In this document: positions 16,580 through 24,918 of the stretch, piece after piece
Layout of the letters: every line of letters starts with the position of its first letter
Position numbering within the stretch: position 1 is the stretch's first letter
Source of the DNA: Phycisphaerales bacterium
Lineage (GTDB): Bacteria > Planctomycetota > Phycisphaerae > UBA1845
Direction: 5' to 3'
Assembly: GCA_020353195.1 (NCBI GenBank)
Contig: CP070691.1
Span: forward strand, 1,218,593 to 1,250,784
DNA length: 32,192 bases
The notes under the pieces: model-generated
The model's database searches: none
The model's input: only the letters and a program-made list of their open reading frames with translations
Told to the model about the DNA's origin: nothing
Made by a program: the position numbers and the translations under genes

Positions 16580-17398
16580 ATGACAACGCAATATGAAATC
16601 GCAGTTATCGGCTCAGGAAACGCGGCGGAGGGTATCGTGCACGGCGTTCTGCGGCAGAGCGTTCTGCTCGATGACCGGATCATCGCCACCGACCCCAGCG
16701 AGACACGGCGCGAGGTGTTCGCCAAGCGGTTCGGCGTCGCCGTTACTGACGACAACCGAATGGCCGTTGCCAACAGCTACATCGTGCTGCTGGCAGTCAA
16801 GCCGCAGGACTTCAAGGACGTGGTGGCTGGCTTCGCCGACTTGATTCGGCATGACCAGATGATCGTGTCGATCATGGCCGGCGTCCCCACCGCCGCGATC
16901 GAGGCCCAGTTTCCGCACGTCGAGGCCCGGGTGGTGCGAGTCATGCCGAACCTGGCGATGCACGTGGGCGCGGGGATGGCCGGTCTGTTTTCCGGCCGAC
17001 ACGCCCGGGAGGCGGATCTCCTGCGGGCCCAGCGGATTTTCGATGCCGCCGGCAAGACGGCGGTGCTCGAGCACGAGGCGCTCATGGACGCGGTCACTGC
17101 AGTGTCCGGCACCGGTCCCGCCTACTTCTACTACTTCACGGAGACCATCGTAGCGGCGGGTGAGGCGGCCGGCCTGTCGCATCAGCAGGCCATGTTGCTG
17201 GCGACCCAGGCGTGCTACGGCGCCGCCCGCATGATGCTCGAATCCAAGGATCCCCCGTCGGTCCTGCGGCAGAAAGTGACCTCCGCCGGCGGCACGACGC
17301 AGGCGGCGATGGACTCGATGCGAAGGCGCAACGTCTTCGAGCACATCAAAGAGGCGGTGGTAGCCGCCTGCAACCGCAGCCGGGAACTCGGGCATTGA
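16580..17398 (+). CDS. proC: Pyrroline-5-carboxylate reductase
   Basis: ProC reduces pyrroline-5-carboxylate to proline with NAD(P)H, the last step of proline biosynthesis, in the cytoplasm. The ATG at 16580 gives 272 residues, the normal length, and starts just before the dinucleotide-binding motif GSGNAAEGIVHGVL. Other motifs are LLAVKPQDF, SIMAGVP, AVSGTGPAYFYYFTE and the C-terminal VTSAGGTTQAAM. The usual MPNTP is MPNLA here, a variation at a conserved loop. The frame is open 34 codons further upstream without similarity. It is followed 45 nt later by ybaK on the same strand, so the two are probably co-transcribed. Confidence 0.92.
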   Translation: MTTQYEIAVIGSGNAAEGIVHGVLRQSVLLDDRIIATDPSETRREVFAKRFGVAVTDDNRMAVANSYIVLLAVKPQDFKDVVAGFADLIRHDQMIVSIMAGVPTAAIEAQFPHVEARVVRVMPNLAMHVGAGMAGLFSGRHAREADLLRAQRIFDAAGKTAVLEHEALMDAVTAVSGTGPAYFYYFTETIVAAGEAAGLSHQQAMLLATQACYGAARMMLESKDPPSVLRQKVTSAGGTTQAAMDSMRRRNVFEHIKEAVVAACNRSRELGH

Positions 17399-17443
17399 CT
17401 CAGAAAGGATCGGAAGGACCGAGCGGATACGGAGTCGGAGAAC

Positions 17444-17905
17444 GTGTCCGACACCAATGCCGTCAAGTGGCTTCGCACGCATGGCGTGGATTTCGGCGTC
17501 CTCGAGTACACGTTCACCGGGATCGGCGCGGACCATGCGGCTGAGGCGGTTGGCAAACCGCTGGAGATGGTCTGCAAGACGCTGATCGTCACCGCGTCGG
17601 GCAACTACTACGTGGCCATCATTCCCGGCGACCAGCGCTTCGACGCCCACCTGATGGCCCGGGCCATCGACGAGAAGCAGGCCGACTTGGCCGACGGGGC
17701 GAAAGCGGAGAGGGCCACCGGTTACCACGTGGGCGGAATCTCGCCCTTTGCCATGCGGCGGAAGCTCCCGGTCGTCATCGAGGAGTCACTGCTGGCGCTG
17801 GATCGTATCATCGTCAACGGCGGACGGCGCGGAGTGCTTGTGGAGATGGCCACCGAAGATCTGCTCCGCCTGCTCGACGCCAGACCGGCGAACATCTGCA
17901 GATGA
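17444..17905 (+). CDS. ybaK: Cys-tRNA(Pro) deacylase, YbaK/EbsC family
   Basis: YbaK-type proteins hydrolyse Cys-tRNA(Pro), a mischarging error of prolyl-tRNA synthetase, acting in trans in the cytoplasm. The product has 153 residues, the usual length. The conserved catalytic-site lysine is Lys45 in MVCKTLIV. The pattern SGNYYVAIIPGDQRFD, AERATGYHVGGISPFAMRRK and IIVNGGRRGVLVEM fits the family. A GTG start follows GGAGAAC. It is the second gene behind proC. Other members of this fold edit Ala-tRNA(Pro), but the sequence fits YbaK better than the INS domain. Confidence 0.88.
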   Translation: MSDTNAVKWLRTHGVDFGVLEYTFTGIGADHAAEAVGKPLEMVCKTLIVTASGNYYVAIIPGDQRFDAHLMARAIDEKQADLADGAKAERATGYHVGGISPFAMRRKLPVVIEESLLALDRIIVNGGRRGVLVEMATEDLLRLLDARPANICR

Positions 17906-17957
17906 TCGTGATGCTTCCCCGGCTTGGGCCGTACGGGCTTGCTGACAGCGGGCACGA

Positions 17958-17974
17958 GCCGGTTCGCTACCGGC
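17958..17974. terminator. Hairpin between convergent ybaK and dockerin-protein genes
   Basis: GCCGGT-TCGCT-ACCGGC is a perfect 6-bp stem with a 5-nt loop in the 74-bp convergent gap. It could act on both strands, although no T-tract is present. Confidence 0.4.
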
Positions 17975-17979
17975 GGGCG

Positions 17980-18441
17980 TCAGGACCCGCCCGTGAAAGC
18001 CAACTGGAACTCGGCGAAGTCGCCTAGGTCCACGTCGCCGTTATCGTCCAGGTCGAAGCAAACGCAACCGGTGCCGAGACCGCCGCCGGGCCCGGCAAGA
18101 CACCCCTCGAAGTCGGCGAAGTCAGACAGGTCCACGTCGCCGTCGGCGTCGCAGTCGCCCGGCGCGAGGCCAAACCAGAATCCGCCCGTAAGCTCGAAGT
18201 CGCCGCCGCTCAGGACGGCGGTGTTCGCATCGGGCTGGCCGACGGTTCCACTGAGCTCAAAATCGCTTCCGGTGCTGGACATCACCCCGCCGCCGTCGAC
18301 GGTCCACCAGTCGATCTCAAAATCTCCGGCAGTCTGTTCGAAACCGAGGGTGACAACAGGAAGCGTTAAGGCCATCCCGACAAGGATCGATAGGATTTCG
18401 CCGCTACGACATCCGCCCGTGCAACGGTGAATTCCCTTCAT
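17980..18441 (-). CDS. Small secreted protein with dockerin-like C-terminus
   Basis: The product has 153 residues. The ATG at 18441 follows a GGGAG ribosome-binding site and precedes a hydrophobic signal-like segment (SILVGMALTLPVVTLGF). The middle (DFEIDWWTVDGGGVMSS, then SGSDFEL- and GGDFEL-type turns) is a short domain I recall from planctomycete secreted proteins; its function is unknown. The C-terminus has two EF-hand-like loops, DCDADGDVDLSD and DLDDNGDVDLGD, ending in DFAEFQLAFTG, the same kind of tail as the large propeller protein at the window start. The gene begins 29 nt after the stop of the head-repeat protein, so an operon is likely. The frame extends upstream to 18570 inside that gene, which I discount. 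Confidence 0.78.
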   Translation of the reverse strand: MKGIHRCTGGCRSGEILSILVGMALTLPVVTLGFEQTAGDFEIDWWTVDGGGVMSSTGSDFELSGTVGQPDANTAVLSGGDFELTGGFWFGLAPGDCDADGDVDLSDFADFEGCLAGPGGGLGTGCVCFDLDDNGDVDLGDFAEFQLAFTGGS

Positions 18442-18470
18442 CGTTGATCTCCCTGATACGGAGTGAAACA

Positions 18471-20681
18471 CTAGTATGCGTACCGAATCGATCGCGCTTC
18501 CCATTCCAACTCGTCTATGTACGCGGCGTAGCTGGCGGTTCTCGTTCGGTAAAACACCACGAAACGCCATCTCTGGTCATCGCTGACCGCGAAGGGGCCG
18601 AGGTTGAGACGGTAATCGCTGTACACCGAGCTTCTGATATGGATGGCCCCCAAGAGCGGAGCGCTACTATGGAAATCCGCCAAATCGGTGGTCGAACCGT
18701 CACCGTAGCAGAATCCCCTGACGATGAATACCGCCGTCTGCCCCATCGATTCGCCCTTCGCGTGGAAGCGCACGTTCAAGGTAAGCAGGCGGTCTGCGTC
18801 CTGGTCCGGGATGTCGATCGTGGCGAGTTGCACGAAACTGGTACTCGTTGTGGATTGCTCCGTGGAAACCGGCATGGCGGAGTTCACGGTGCTCTCAGTG
18901 ACTTGAACGTCGCCACCGGCTTTGACGTTTCCACTGGCATCAATGTTGCCCAGGACGGTGAGTGCTTCCGACGGGCTGATCGGCCCGATGCCCACGCTGC
19001 CTTCGACGAAGAGATCGCCTTCGACCTTCGCGTTGTCGGCCACCTGCAACTGCTCGGTCGGGCTGTCCGTCCCGATGCCGACACCACCACCGGCTCGAAT
19101 CAGGAATTGATTGCCGGCGGTCGAGGCGAAGTCGGCGTCCGTTGAATCGGCCCAGACCAGGCAACCGGTATGGTTGGCCTTCGCCCTGCGCCCGGCGGCC
19201 AGGGAGTAGGCGCCCGCGGCAGTGTTCAGGTAGCCGCCGGGGATCGTGGCCGTTGATCCGCTGGCCGTGTTCGACTCCCCCCCGCCAACGGCGGCGGCCC
19301 ACCCGCTGGCATTGTTCCCGCCGCCTCCGGCGACCGTCGCATGGGCCTCGTCGGCGGTGTTGGTCGTGCCGCCACCCACGGTGGCGACGGGCGCGCTGGC
19401 CGTGTTCCAATACCCGCCGGCGACGGTGGATTTGGTGCCGCTGGCGGTGTTCATGTGCCCGCCCGCGACGGTTGCCCCCTCGTCGCTGGCGGTGTTGGCG
19501 GCCCCGCCCCCGACTGTCGTCCACTGGTCCGTAGAGGCAGTGTTTGAAATCCCCCCGCCGACGGTGGCGTAGTCCGCACTCGCGGTGTTGTCTTGTCCGC
19601 CACTGACGGTGGCATGCGTTCGGCTGGCCTGGTTGTGCCTTCCGCCGGCAACAGTCGCATAGGGGGCGGTTGTGGCGTTGCCGTCGTCGCTGCCGGCCCG
19701 GTTGTTTCCACCGCCGCCGATCGCGCCGTATTCGTCGAAGACGCGGTTGCGGGTCGAGTCGTCGGCGGGGTTCGAAGCGCCGCCGCCGGCAATGGTCGCG
19801 TAATCAGCCGCCGCCTCGTTGAGCCAGCCGCCCCCGACCGTCGTCTGCGAACCGGACGCGATGTTGCCGCCGCCGCCGCCGACCGTCGCGCCTTGCGCGG
19901 TGGCTTGGTTGTACCAGCCGCCGCCGACAGTTGACTGTTGAGCGGTTGCATCGTGGTACTGGCCCCCGCCGATGGTCGCCCAAGCGCCGCTGGCCTCATT
20001 GTCGGCGCCGCCACCGATCGTGGTGCCGTCGCCGCTCGCGACATTCCCACTGCCGCCGCTGACGACAGCCACGAACACGTTGGTGGGATCTCCATCGCCG
20101 TTGCCCGCCTGGTTGTCCACGCCTCCTCCCACCGCATTGTAATTGTCCGTTACGCGGTTGATGCCGAAGAAAGGATCAACGGATCCCCCGCCTGCGATCG
20201 TCGCACCCACCACGCCGCTGGTCACCGTGTTGCCGTTATACCCGCCGATCAAGTTGGCGCTGGTGGTGTTCTGGCGCGTCCACAGGCCCGGTAGCGCCAT
20301 CGCATACGGCGCCGGCGTCAACGCCTGCCGAGGGGAAAGATACGTATAGGCCCCCGTACTGGTCCCGCGGCGGACGCCGATCTCCAACCAGCGGGCGTCG
20401 CCCGTGAACACGTCACTGCCGAAGTCCAGCGTGACGCTGAACAGGCCGTGGGAGACCGGCCAATCATCCTCGGTAACGGCACTGCCCACCGAGCTGCCGG
20501 CGGTGGCGTCGTCGTAGAGGGTGAACTCGAAGTCGTAGTCCCCGTCTGCGGGAGCACCGAGGTCCAGCAGGCGTCCCTGGTAAGTGAAGGCCGTACCCAT
20601 CGATGTTTGCCCGTTCGCTGCATTCGGTGACCACAGAAGAGCGCCGGCGAGCACCAGCGTCGTCGCTATAGCTCCCTTCAT
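18471..20681 (-). CDS. Secreted protein with YadA/hemagglutinin-like head repeats
   Basis: The product has 736 residues. The ATG start has GGAG 8 nt upstream. A signal peptide ends near residue 24 (NAANGQ). Residues about 30-130 (FTYQGRLLDLGAPADGDYDF, then LSPRQALTPAPYA) form a conserved N-terminal domain seen in other secreted proteins. Residues about 155-500 hold some 20 head repeats of the type ATVGGGxxNTASG, as in trimeric autotransporter heads. Next comes GVGIGTDSPTEQLQV and a second VGIGPISPSEALTV, a motif common in tail-fibre-like proteins, and an unfamiliar C-terminal domain of about 130 residues. There is no YadA beta-barrel anchor and no S74 chaperone. I infer a trimeric surface or extracellular fibre. 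The following dockerin-tagged gene may be its partner. Confidence 0.82.
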   Translation of the reverse strand: MKGAIATTLVLAGALLWSPNAANGQTSMGTAFTYQGRLLDLGAPADGDYDFEFTLYDDATAGSSVGSAVTEDDWPVSHGLFSVTLDFGSDVFTGDARWLEIGVRRGTSTGAYTYLSPRQALTPAPYAMALPGLWTRQNTTSANLIGGYNGNTVTSGVVGATIAGGGSVDPFFGINRVTDNYNAVGGGVDNQAGNGDGDPTNVFVAVVSGGSGNVASGDGTTIGGGADNEASGAWATIGGGQYHDATAQQSTVGGGWYNQATAQGATVGGGGGNIASGSQTTVGGGWLNEAAADYATIAGGGASNPADDSTRNRVFDEYGAIGGGGNNRAGSDDGNATTAPYATVAGGRHNQASRTHATVSGGQDNTASADYATVGGGISNTASTDQWTTVGGGAANTASDEGATVAGGHMNTASGTKSTVAGGYWNTASAPVATVGGGTTNTADEAHATVAGGGGNNASGWAAAVGGGESNTASGSTATIPGGYLNTAAGAYSLAAGRRAKANHTGCLVWADSTDADFASTAGNQFLIRAGGGVGIGTDSPTEQLQVADNAKVEGDLFVEGSVGIGPISPSEALTVLGNIDASGNVKAGGDVQVTESTVNSAMPVSTEQSTTSTSFVQLATIDIPDQDADRLLTLNVRFHAKGESMGQTAVFIVRGFCYGDGSTTDLADFHSSAPLLGAIHIRSSVYSDYRLNLGPFAVSDDQRWRFVVFYRTRTASYAAYIDELEWEARSIRYAY
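19188..20209 (-). repeat. About 20 head-type coding repeats
   Basis: Each unit codes for roughly 14-16 residues with a (A/T/S)T(V/I)xGG core followed by NxAS. Three units are lengthened by insertions, such as the one with RVTDNYNAVGGG. Boundaries are approximate. Confidence 0.75.
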
Positions 20682-21163
20682 TGTTCCATCTCCTTATTCC
20701 TGCGTAATTGCGTTCATGACATGCATCTGGGATGCGCGTCGGCGCAGCGCAGACAGCCGCGCTGTGGACCAATCCGTGCCACGCGAGTGACATGGCAGAA
20801 GTCACGACTTCGGAACCGGCCCTCGACGCTTGACTCCCGGAAACTGACAGCGGACCGAATCACACCCCGCCCTATCCACCCCGTGCGAAGGCTTCATCCC
20901 AGTGACGAGCGCTGTGTCCGGTCTCCAAGCATCTTCGTACTCTGCCAGTATAGTCCTTCTTCCGGTTCAGGCCAAAACATTTCAGTGGCAGTGGAATCGG
21001 CGGACTCAGGGCACGGCTTCCCGCGCCCGGAAGCAGGGATATCCGTCACCGTCAGGCTGCAAGCACGTACGGCTGGCGGGCCAGTCGATTCGGCCGGGTA
21101 GTCGAATTGGATGATTGACACGCATCAACGCCCGAGGAGCTGCTGCGGTGGGACCCCCGCGCC
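20682..21163. other. 482-bp intergenic region upstream of the head-repeat gene
   Basis: No coding sequence is supported here. It contains one promoter candidate on the minus strand and a hairpin with CAGCGC (20745-20750) and GCGCTG (20759-20764). If the promoter is right, the head-repeat mRNA has a leader of about 260 nt, long enough for regulation. Confidence 0.4.
20947..20975 (-). promoter_or_regulatory. Candidate promoter for the head-repeat / dockerin operon
   Basis: The minus strand reads TTGGCC (20970-20975), a 17-nt spacer and TATACT (20947-20952). Confidence 0.35.
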
Positions 21164-21841
21164 CTACGCGGCTGGCAGCAGCTCGTCGAGCAGCTCAATA
21201 GCGCCCTGCGGATCGGCGGCGTAGCCGGACGCGGTGATCTGCCTTGCGAAGTCATCCGTCACCGGGGCTCCGCCCACCAGCACGACGGTTCCGGGCTGCT
21301 TCTGGCGAATCGCTTCAATCGCTGATCTCATGTTCACCATCGTGGTGGTCAACAGGGCTGACAGTCCGACGGCACAGCCCGGGTTCTCGGCCACCGCTCC
21401 GGCGAACTTCTCCGGTGGGCAGTCGACGCCAAGGTCGATCACTTTCCACCCCGCGCCTTCGAGCATCATGCATACGAGGTTCTTGCCAATGTCGTGCATG
21501 TCACCCTGCACGGTTCCCACCACGATCGTCCCCCGCGAGGGAGCCGATCCATCTACGAAGGAATCTCGCAGGTGATCCATGCCGCGGTGCATCGCCCGGG
21601 CGGCCATCAGCACCTCGGGAACGAACACCTCGTTGTCGCGGAACTTGACCCCGATCACCGACATGCCCGCCGTCAGACCTTCCTTGAGGATCTGCTCCGC
21701 GGGCACCCCTTCGTTCAGGGCCTGTCTGACCAGCTCATCGACGCCGGGCTCGCCGACCATGGCCGGCGGGTACTTCGCCTCGGCATCACACTTACCGACT
21801 TCCACGCAACGGGCAATCCGACTCAGCAAACTCTCGCTCAC
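21164..21841 (-). CDS. Cobalamin-binding corrinoid protein (methyltransferase type)
   Basis: The product has 225 residues. The GTG at 21841 has GGAGG 9 nt upstream; the open frame extends to 21922 without similarity. The N-terminal helical cap (VRQALNEGVPAEQILKEGLT, NEVFVPEVLMAARAM) and the Rossmann-like B12 domain match corrinoid proteins of the MtaC/MtbC/MttC and MetH type. The cobalt-ligand motif is intact: Asp114-x-His116-x-x-Gly119 in GDMHDIGKNLV, with SALLTTTM and GGAPV further on. Such proteins carry a methyl group between a substrate methyltransferase and an acceptor enzyme. No methyltransferase, reactivase or B12 gene is visible in the window, so the substrate is open. A possible -10 (TACAAT) is at 21926-21931 on the minus strand. 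Confidence 0.88.
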   Translation of the reverse strand: MSESLLSRIARCVEVGKCDAEAKYPPAMVGEPGVDELVRQALNEGVPAEQILKEGLTAGMSVIGVKFRDNEVFVPEVLMAARAMHRGMDHLRDSFVDGSAPSRGTIVVGTVQGDMHDIGKNLVCMMLEGAGWKVIDLGVDCPPEKFAGAVAENPGCAVGLSALLTTTMVNMRSAIEAIRQKQPGTVVLVGGAPVTDDFARQITASGYAADPQGAIELLDELLPAA

Positions 21842-22128
21842 GATCCTGAACCTCCATCCATACACACAAAGCCGCCAGGGGCGCCGCAACGGCCCGCCGG
21901 CAGCCGCCGGGCGAATCCACACCGAATTGTAGACTATCGGGCAGCGGCGTAAAAGCCCCGGCCGGCCAAACCGCTCTGCACCTCAGACGTACGGCACTGT
22001 GCGGTCGGGCTTCGGCGGCTGGCGGCGTGCGGCGGCGCCGCGCGTGGACGCCCGCGGGTCTGCGCACGCGCGTAACGGCGGTACTTGGGAAGAGCTGTCC
22101 GTTTTGCCCGTTCGTCTACCTGTGTGCG
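21842..22128. other. Intergenic region upstream of the corrinoid gene
   Basis: This 287-bp stretch follows the glycosyltransferase gene on the minus strand. Apart from TACAAT at 21926-21931 and a GGCCGGCC palindrome near 21960, nothing is supported. I did not recognise a cobalamin riboswitch, though I cannot fold the sequence here. Confidence 0.35.
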
Positions 22129-23535
22129 TCACCCGACATGAGGCGGGTCCGATGCGACGGATGTCGGCGGGACCAGGGCGTCCAGCACGCGGGCTAATTC
22201 GCTCGCGGTGGCCTGTCGTGTGTAAGGGGCCAGCTTGTCCGGCGGGCAGCCGGTGCCCCGTCGTCCCCGGGACCAATCGCGCGCCTGCTCCAGCAGCGCG
22301 TCGGCGAGCGGCCCGGCTTCGGGCGGGCAGACCGTTCCGGCTTGGCAGTCGGTGATGATCCGGGCCGCCATCGTGTCGCGTTCGCCGGCGAGCAGGATAT
22401 GCCGTCGCGAGCCCAGGTACTCAAACAGCTTGGCAGAGGGGTCCGGTACCGTCGTTTCGCCGGATGCCTGCCTCGGGATGGTCAGTAGCAGGGTGCTTGC
22501 CCGGGTCATCTCCTCGAGGGCCCGGTCATGGTCAACGTACCCGGTCATCTCGGCGTCACAGCCCCACGAGTCGAGCCACGGTTTCAGGTCAGATGATACG
22601 AGCCCGACGACACGAAACCGGATCGGCAAACGCTGCGCACGGGCACAGTGGCGGAAGCGGTCGAGCCCCTGCCGGATCTCCGGTGGGAACCGCAGGCGAA
22701 TGCAGTGACCGACGAACGTGAGGCGAAAGGGCGCCGCCAGGTCGTCAAAGAGGTAGGACCCGGTCCGGCGTGCAATCCGCTCGTAATCGTCCAGGTCGAC
22801 GCCGTTGGTGATGGTGTGGAACTTCCCCGCGTGCGCCCCGTGCAGTCGGCGCTGCAGCGTCCGTGTGTGTCGATCGCTGACCGAAATGACGGCATCCGCA
22901 GCGCCGAGAATCCGGTCCTCCAATCGAATGTTGATTCGGTCGCGCCGGCAGCGGCTTGCGGCGCCTGTATGGTCGTCGGTCCACAAGTCTCGATAATCGG
23001 CGACCCACAGGCGCGCGGTAGTGGATTTCAGCAGCAGGCCCAACAGGTGATTGGACGCCGGGCTGAACGTGCTGTACACGGCGTGGATGCCCTCGCGTCG
23101 GACCCACCGGCATAGCGGGCCGTAGCTGCGCAACGCCCAGGTGAGACAATCATCAGGGACGCATTGGCTGCCCAAACGGCGGAGCATCCGCTCGACCCGC
23201 CAGGTCGCCGCCTCGGTGATGCGACCCGTTTGCGAGTTCCATCCGACACGTCGCCGCACCGCCTCGCCCCAATCCCGCACAGCCGACGACCACTCGAACA
23301 CCGGCAGGGACCGGCGGATCGCGCACTCCGGCACGTCAGACACCAACGTCGGATCACAGGGAAGCCCCCGCACGCCGGACGCCGACCAGATATACGGGCG
23401 CCAGCCAAACCGGGGAAGGTACTTGGCGAACTTCACGCTACGTTGGACGCCGGGGCCGCCCGTGGGCGGGAATGCGTGGCAGATCATCAGCACCCGCCGC
23501 CGGGGACCACGGTGGCTGAAGTGGCGCGGGATCAT
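22129..23535 (-). CDS. Glycosyltransferase, family 4-like
   Basis: The product has 468 residues from the ATG at 23535, which lies 2 nt after the stop codon of the Gfo/Idh gene, so translation is probably coupled. The N-terminal Rossmann domain begins VLMICHAFPPTGGPGVQRSV with the typical GGxG loop, and the GT-B C-terminal domain has PDPSAKLFEYLGSRRHILLA, including the Glu of the nucleotide-sugar site. The fit is to GT4-type transferases that build surface polysaccharides or glycolipids. The sugar and acceptor cannot be read from sequence. No signal peptide or membrane segment was seen, so it is probably cytoplasmic or membrane-associated. Confidence 0.83.
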   Translation of the reverse strand: MIPRHFSHRGPRRRVLMICHAFPPTGGPGVQRSVKFAKYLPRFGWRPYIWSASGVRGLPCDPTLVSDVPECAIRRSLPVFEWSSAVRDWGEAVRRRVGWNSQTGRITEAATWRVERMLRRLGSQCVPDDCLTWALRSYGPLCRWVRREGIHAVYSTFSPASNHLLGLLLKSTTARLWVADYRDLWTDDHTGAASRCRRDRINIRLEDRILGAADAVISVSDRHTRTLQRRLHGAHAGKFHTITNGVDLDDYERIARRTGSYLFDDLAAPFRLTFVGHCIRLRFPPEIRQGLDRFRHCARAQRLPIRFRVVGLVSSDLKPWLDSWGCDAEMTGYVDHDRALEEMTRASTLLLTIPRQASGETTVPDPSAKLFEYLGSRRHILLAGERDTMAARIITDCQAGTVCPPEAGPLADALLEQARDWSRGRRGTGCPPDKLAPYTRQATASELARVLDALVPPTSVASDPPHVG

Positions 23536-23537
23536 CG

Positions 23538-24611
23538 TCACACCGTGACCAATTCGCCGGGGGCGAACTGCGGGATGGCGGATCGGGGCTCGATCTCGCC
23601 GATCCGGACCGGAACACCGTTTCGTCGCAGCGATTCCATCCCCGCTTCGAGTATCTGCACGACCGCCAGCCCGTTCCGCCCGTCGGTGATGATCGGCGCG
23701 TCGTCGCACACGGCCTCGACAAACCGGCGGCACTCTTGCGAAAGCGGTTCGGTCTGGGGGATCTGCGGAATCAGGATGTCTCCAGACCGCAACTGAACGT
23801 AATCCGCGTAACTGAGGCCGCTCCGCTGCGTGTCGGCGCCCTTGTCGTAGATGCGCAGCCGCTCCGGCGCGTTCATGTCGTCGTAGACCGCCATCTTCCG
23901 GGACCCCACAACCGTCACCTTACGGATCTTGCACGGATCCAGCCAACTGGCGTGCACGTTCGCCATCCGCCCATCGCCGAAGTACAGCGTGCCGAAAACG
24001 ACATCCTCGACGCCGTCCTGCACGAAGCAGCGTCCGTTGAGGGCGACGCTGTGGGGGACCGAATCGAACAGATGACACACGATGGACACGTCATGCGGGG
24101 CCAGTGACCACCAGGCGTTTTCGTGGCGGCGGATCACGCCGAGATTCAGGCGCTGCGAGTACGCATAGTACACGTCGCCCAGCTCGCCGCCCTCAATCGC
24201 GCTCTTGAGGTACTCCACCACCGGGTGGTGAACGAAGACGTGGCCGACCATCAGCTTCAGGCCCCGCTGTTGCGCCAGCGCGACAAGATCCCGGGCGTCG
24301 TCCGACCGCAGGGTCAACGGCTTCTCCACGAACACGTGCTTGCCCGCGTCCAGCGCCGCCCGGACACACGTGCAGTGCGCCTCGGCGGGCGTGGCGATGG
24401 CTACTGCGTCCACGTCCGGGTCCGCCAGCACCTCCTCCATCCGTGTTGTGGTCTTTGCGGCGGGGTGTGGACGGCTCTGTTTGGCCAACGCGACCTGATC
24501 CACGTCGCAGATCCACCGCAGGTCCACGCGGTCGACGCCGCTCATGGCCCGAAGGACGTTGGAGCCCCAGCGCCCGACGCCCACCATCCCGATCTTCACT
24601 TCATTGCTCAT
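23538..24611 (-). CDS. Gfo/Idh/MocA family oxidoreductase
   Basis: The product has 357 residues. The ATG at 24611 follows GAAGGG and directly precedes the Rossmann fold motif MVGVGRWGSNVLRAM; the frame is open 42 codons upstream without similarity. The family signature EKPLTL is present, and HENAWWSLAPHDVSIV resembles the catalytic region of the WlbA/WbpB group, which oxidise nucleotide sugars with NAD. With the glycosyltransferase 2 nt downstream, a role in making a surface glycan precursor is likely, but the exact sugar is inference. The preceding gene, clpS, is 307 bp away. Confidence 0.85.
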   Translation of the reverse strand: MSNEVKIGMVGVGRWGSNVLRAMSGVDRVDLRWICDVDQVALAKQSRPHPAAKTTTRMEEVLADPDVDAVAIATPAEAHCTCVRAALDAGKHVFVEKPLTLRSDDARDLVALAQQRGLKLMVGHVFVHHPVVEYLKSAIEGGELGDVYYAYSQRLNLGVIRRHENAWWSLAPHDVSIVCHLFDSVPHSVALNGRCFVQDGVEDVVFGTLYFGDGRMANVHASWLDPCKIRKVTVVGSRKMAVYDDMNAPERLRIYDKGADTQRSGLSYADYVQLRSGDILIPQIPQTEPLSQECRRFVEAVCDDAPIITDGRNGLAVVQILEAGMESLRRNGVPVRIGEIEPRSAIPQFAPGELVTV

Positions 24612-24918
24612 ATGGAACCCTTCGCCCGGCCCGCACCGAATCACTTTGGCGGTTGGCATACCGGGGGCGTGACACCACCCGCCGGCGTGTGTCCTCGCCG
24701 GTTTATCGGCCTTTCGCGGGCACGGGTTTATCAACAAAAGGGACGGGAGCTTCCCTACAGCGCCACCGAGCGGAATCGTGGGCTTTTGGGCACGGCAAGG
24801 CGGCGATATGACGGCGACCTGTCGGGTGGTAAACCGGCCACCCCTGCCTCATTCCAGGCCATCGCGGCGGATTCAGTCGACCCCGTGGTTCCGCCACCTG
24901 CGCGTTCGGGGAGTCGGA
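24612..24918. other. Intergenic region between clpS and the Gfo/Idh gene
   Basis: These 307 bp lie upstream of the oxidoreductase/glycosyltransferase pair. A perfect inverted repeat CCGGCG (24682-24687) and CGCCGG (24696-24701) with an 8-nt loop could be a clpS terminator or a leader structure. No convincing promoter was found. Confidence 0.4.

Noticed and set aside
16613..17728. A 371-codon antisense open frame over proC and ybaK
   Set aside because: Both sense genes have complete family signatures; the antisense product resembles nothing.
17980..18441. Cellulosome component because of the dockerin-like tail
   Set aside because: There is no cohesin, scaffoldin or carbohydrate-active enzyme in the window, and similar tails occur on many kinds of planctomycete secreted proteins.
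18471..20681. True trimeric autotransporter (type Vc)
   Set aside because: The head repeats fit, but no C-terminal YadA beta-barrel anchor or coiled-coil stalk is visible; the C-terminus is a different domain.
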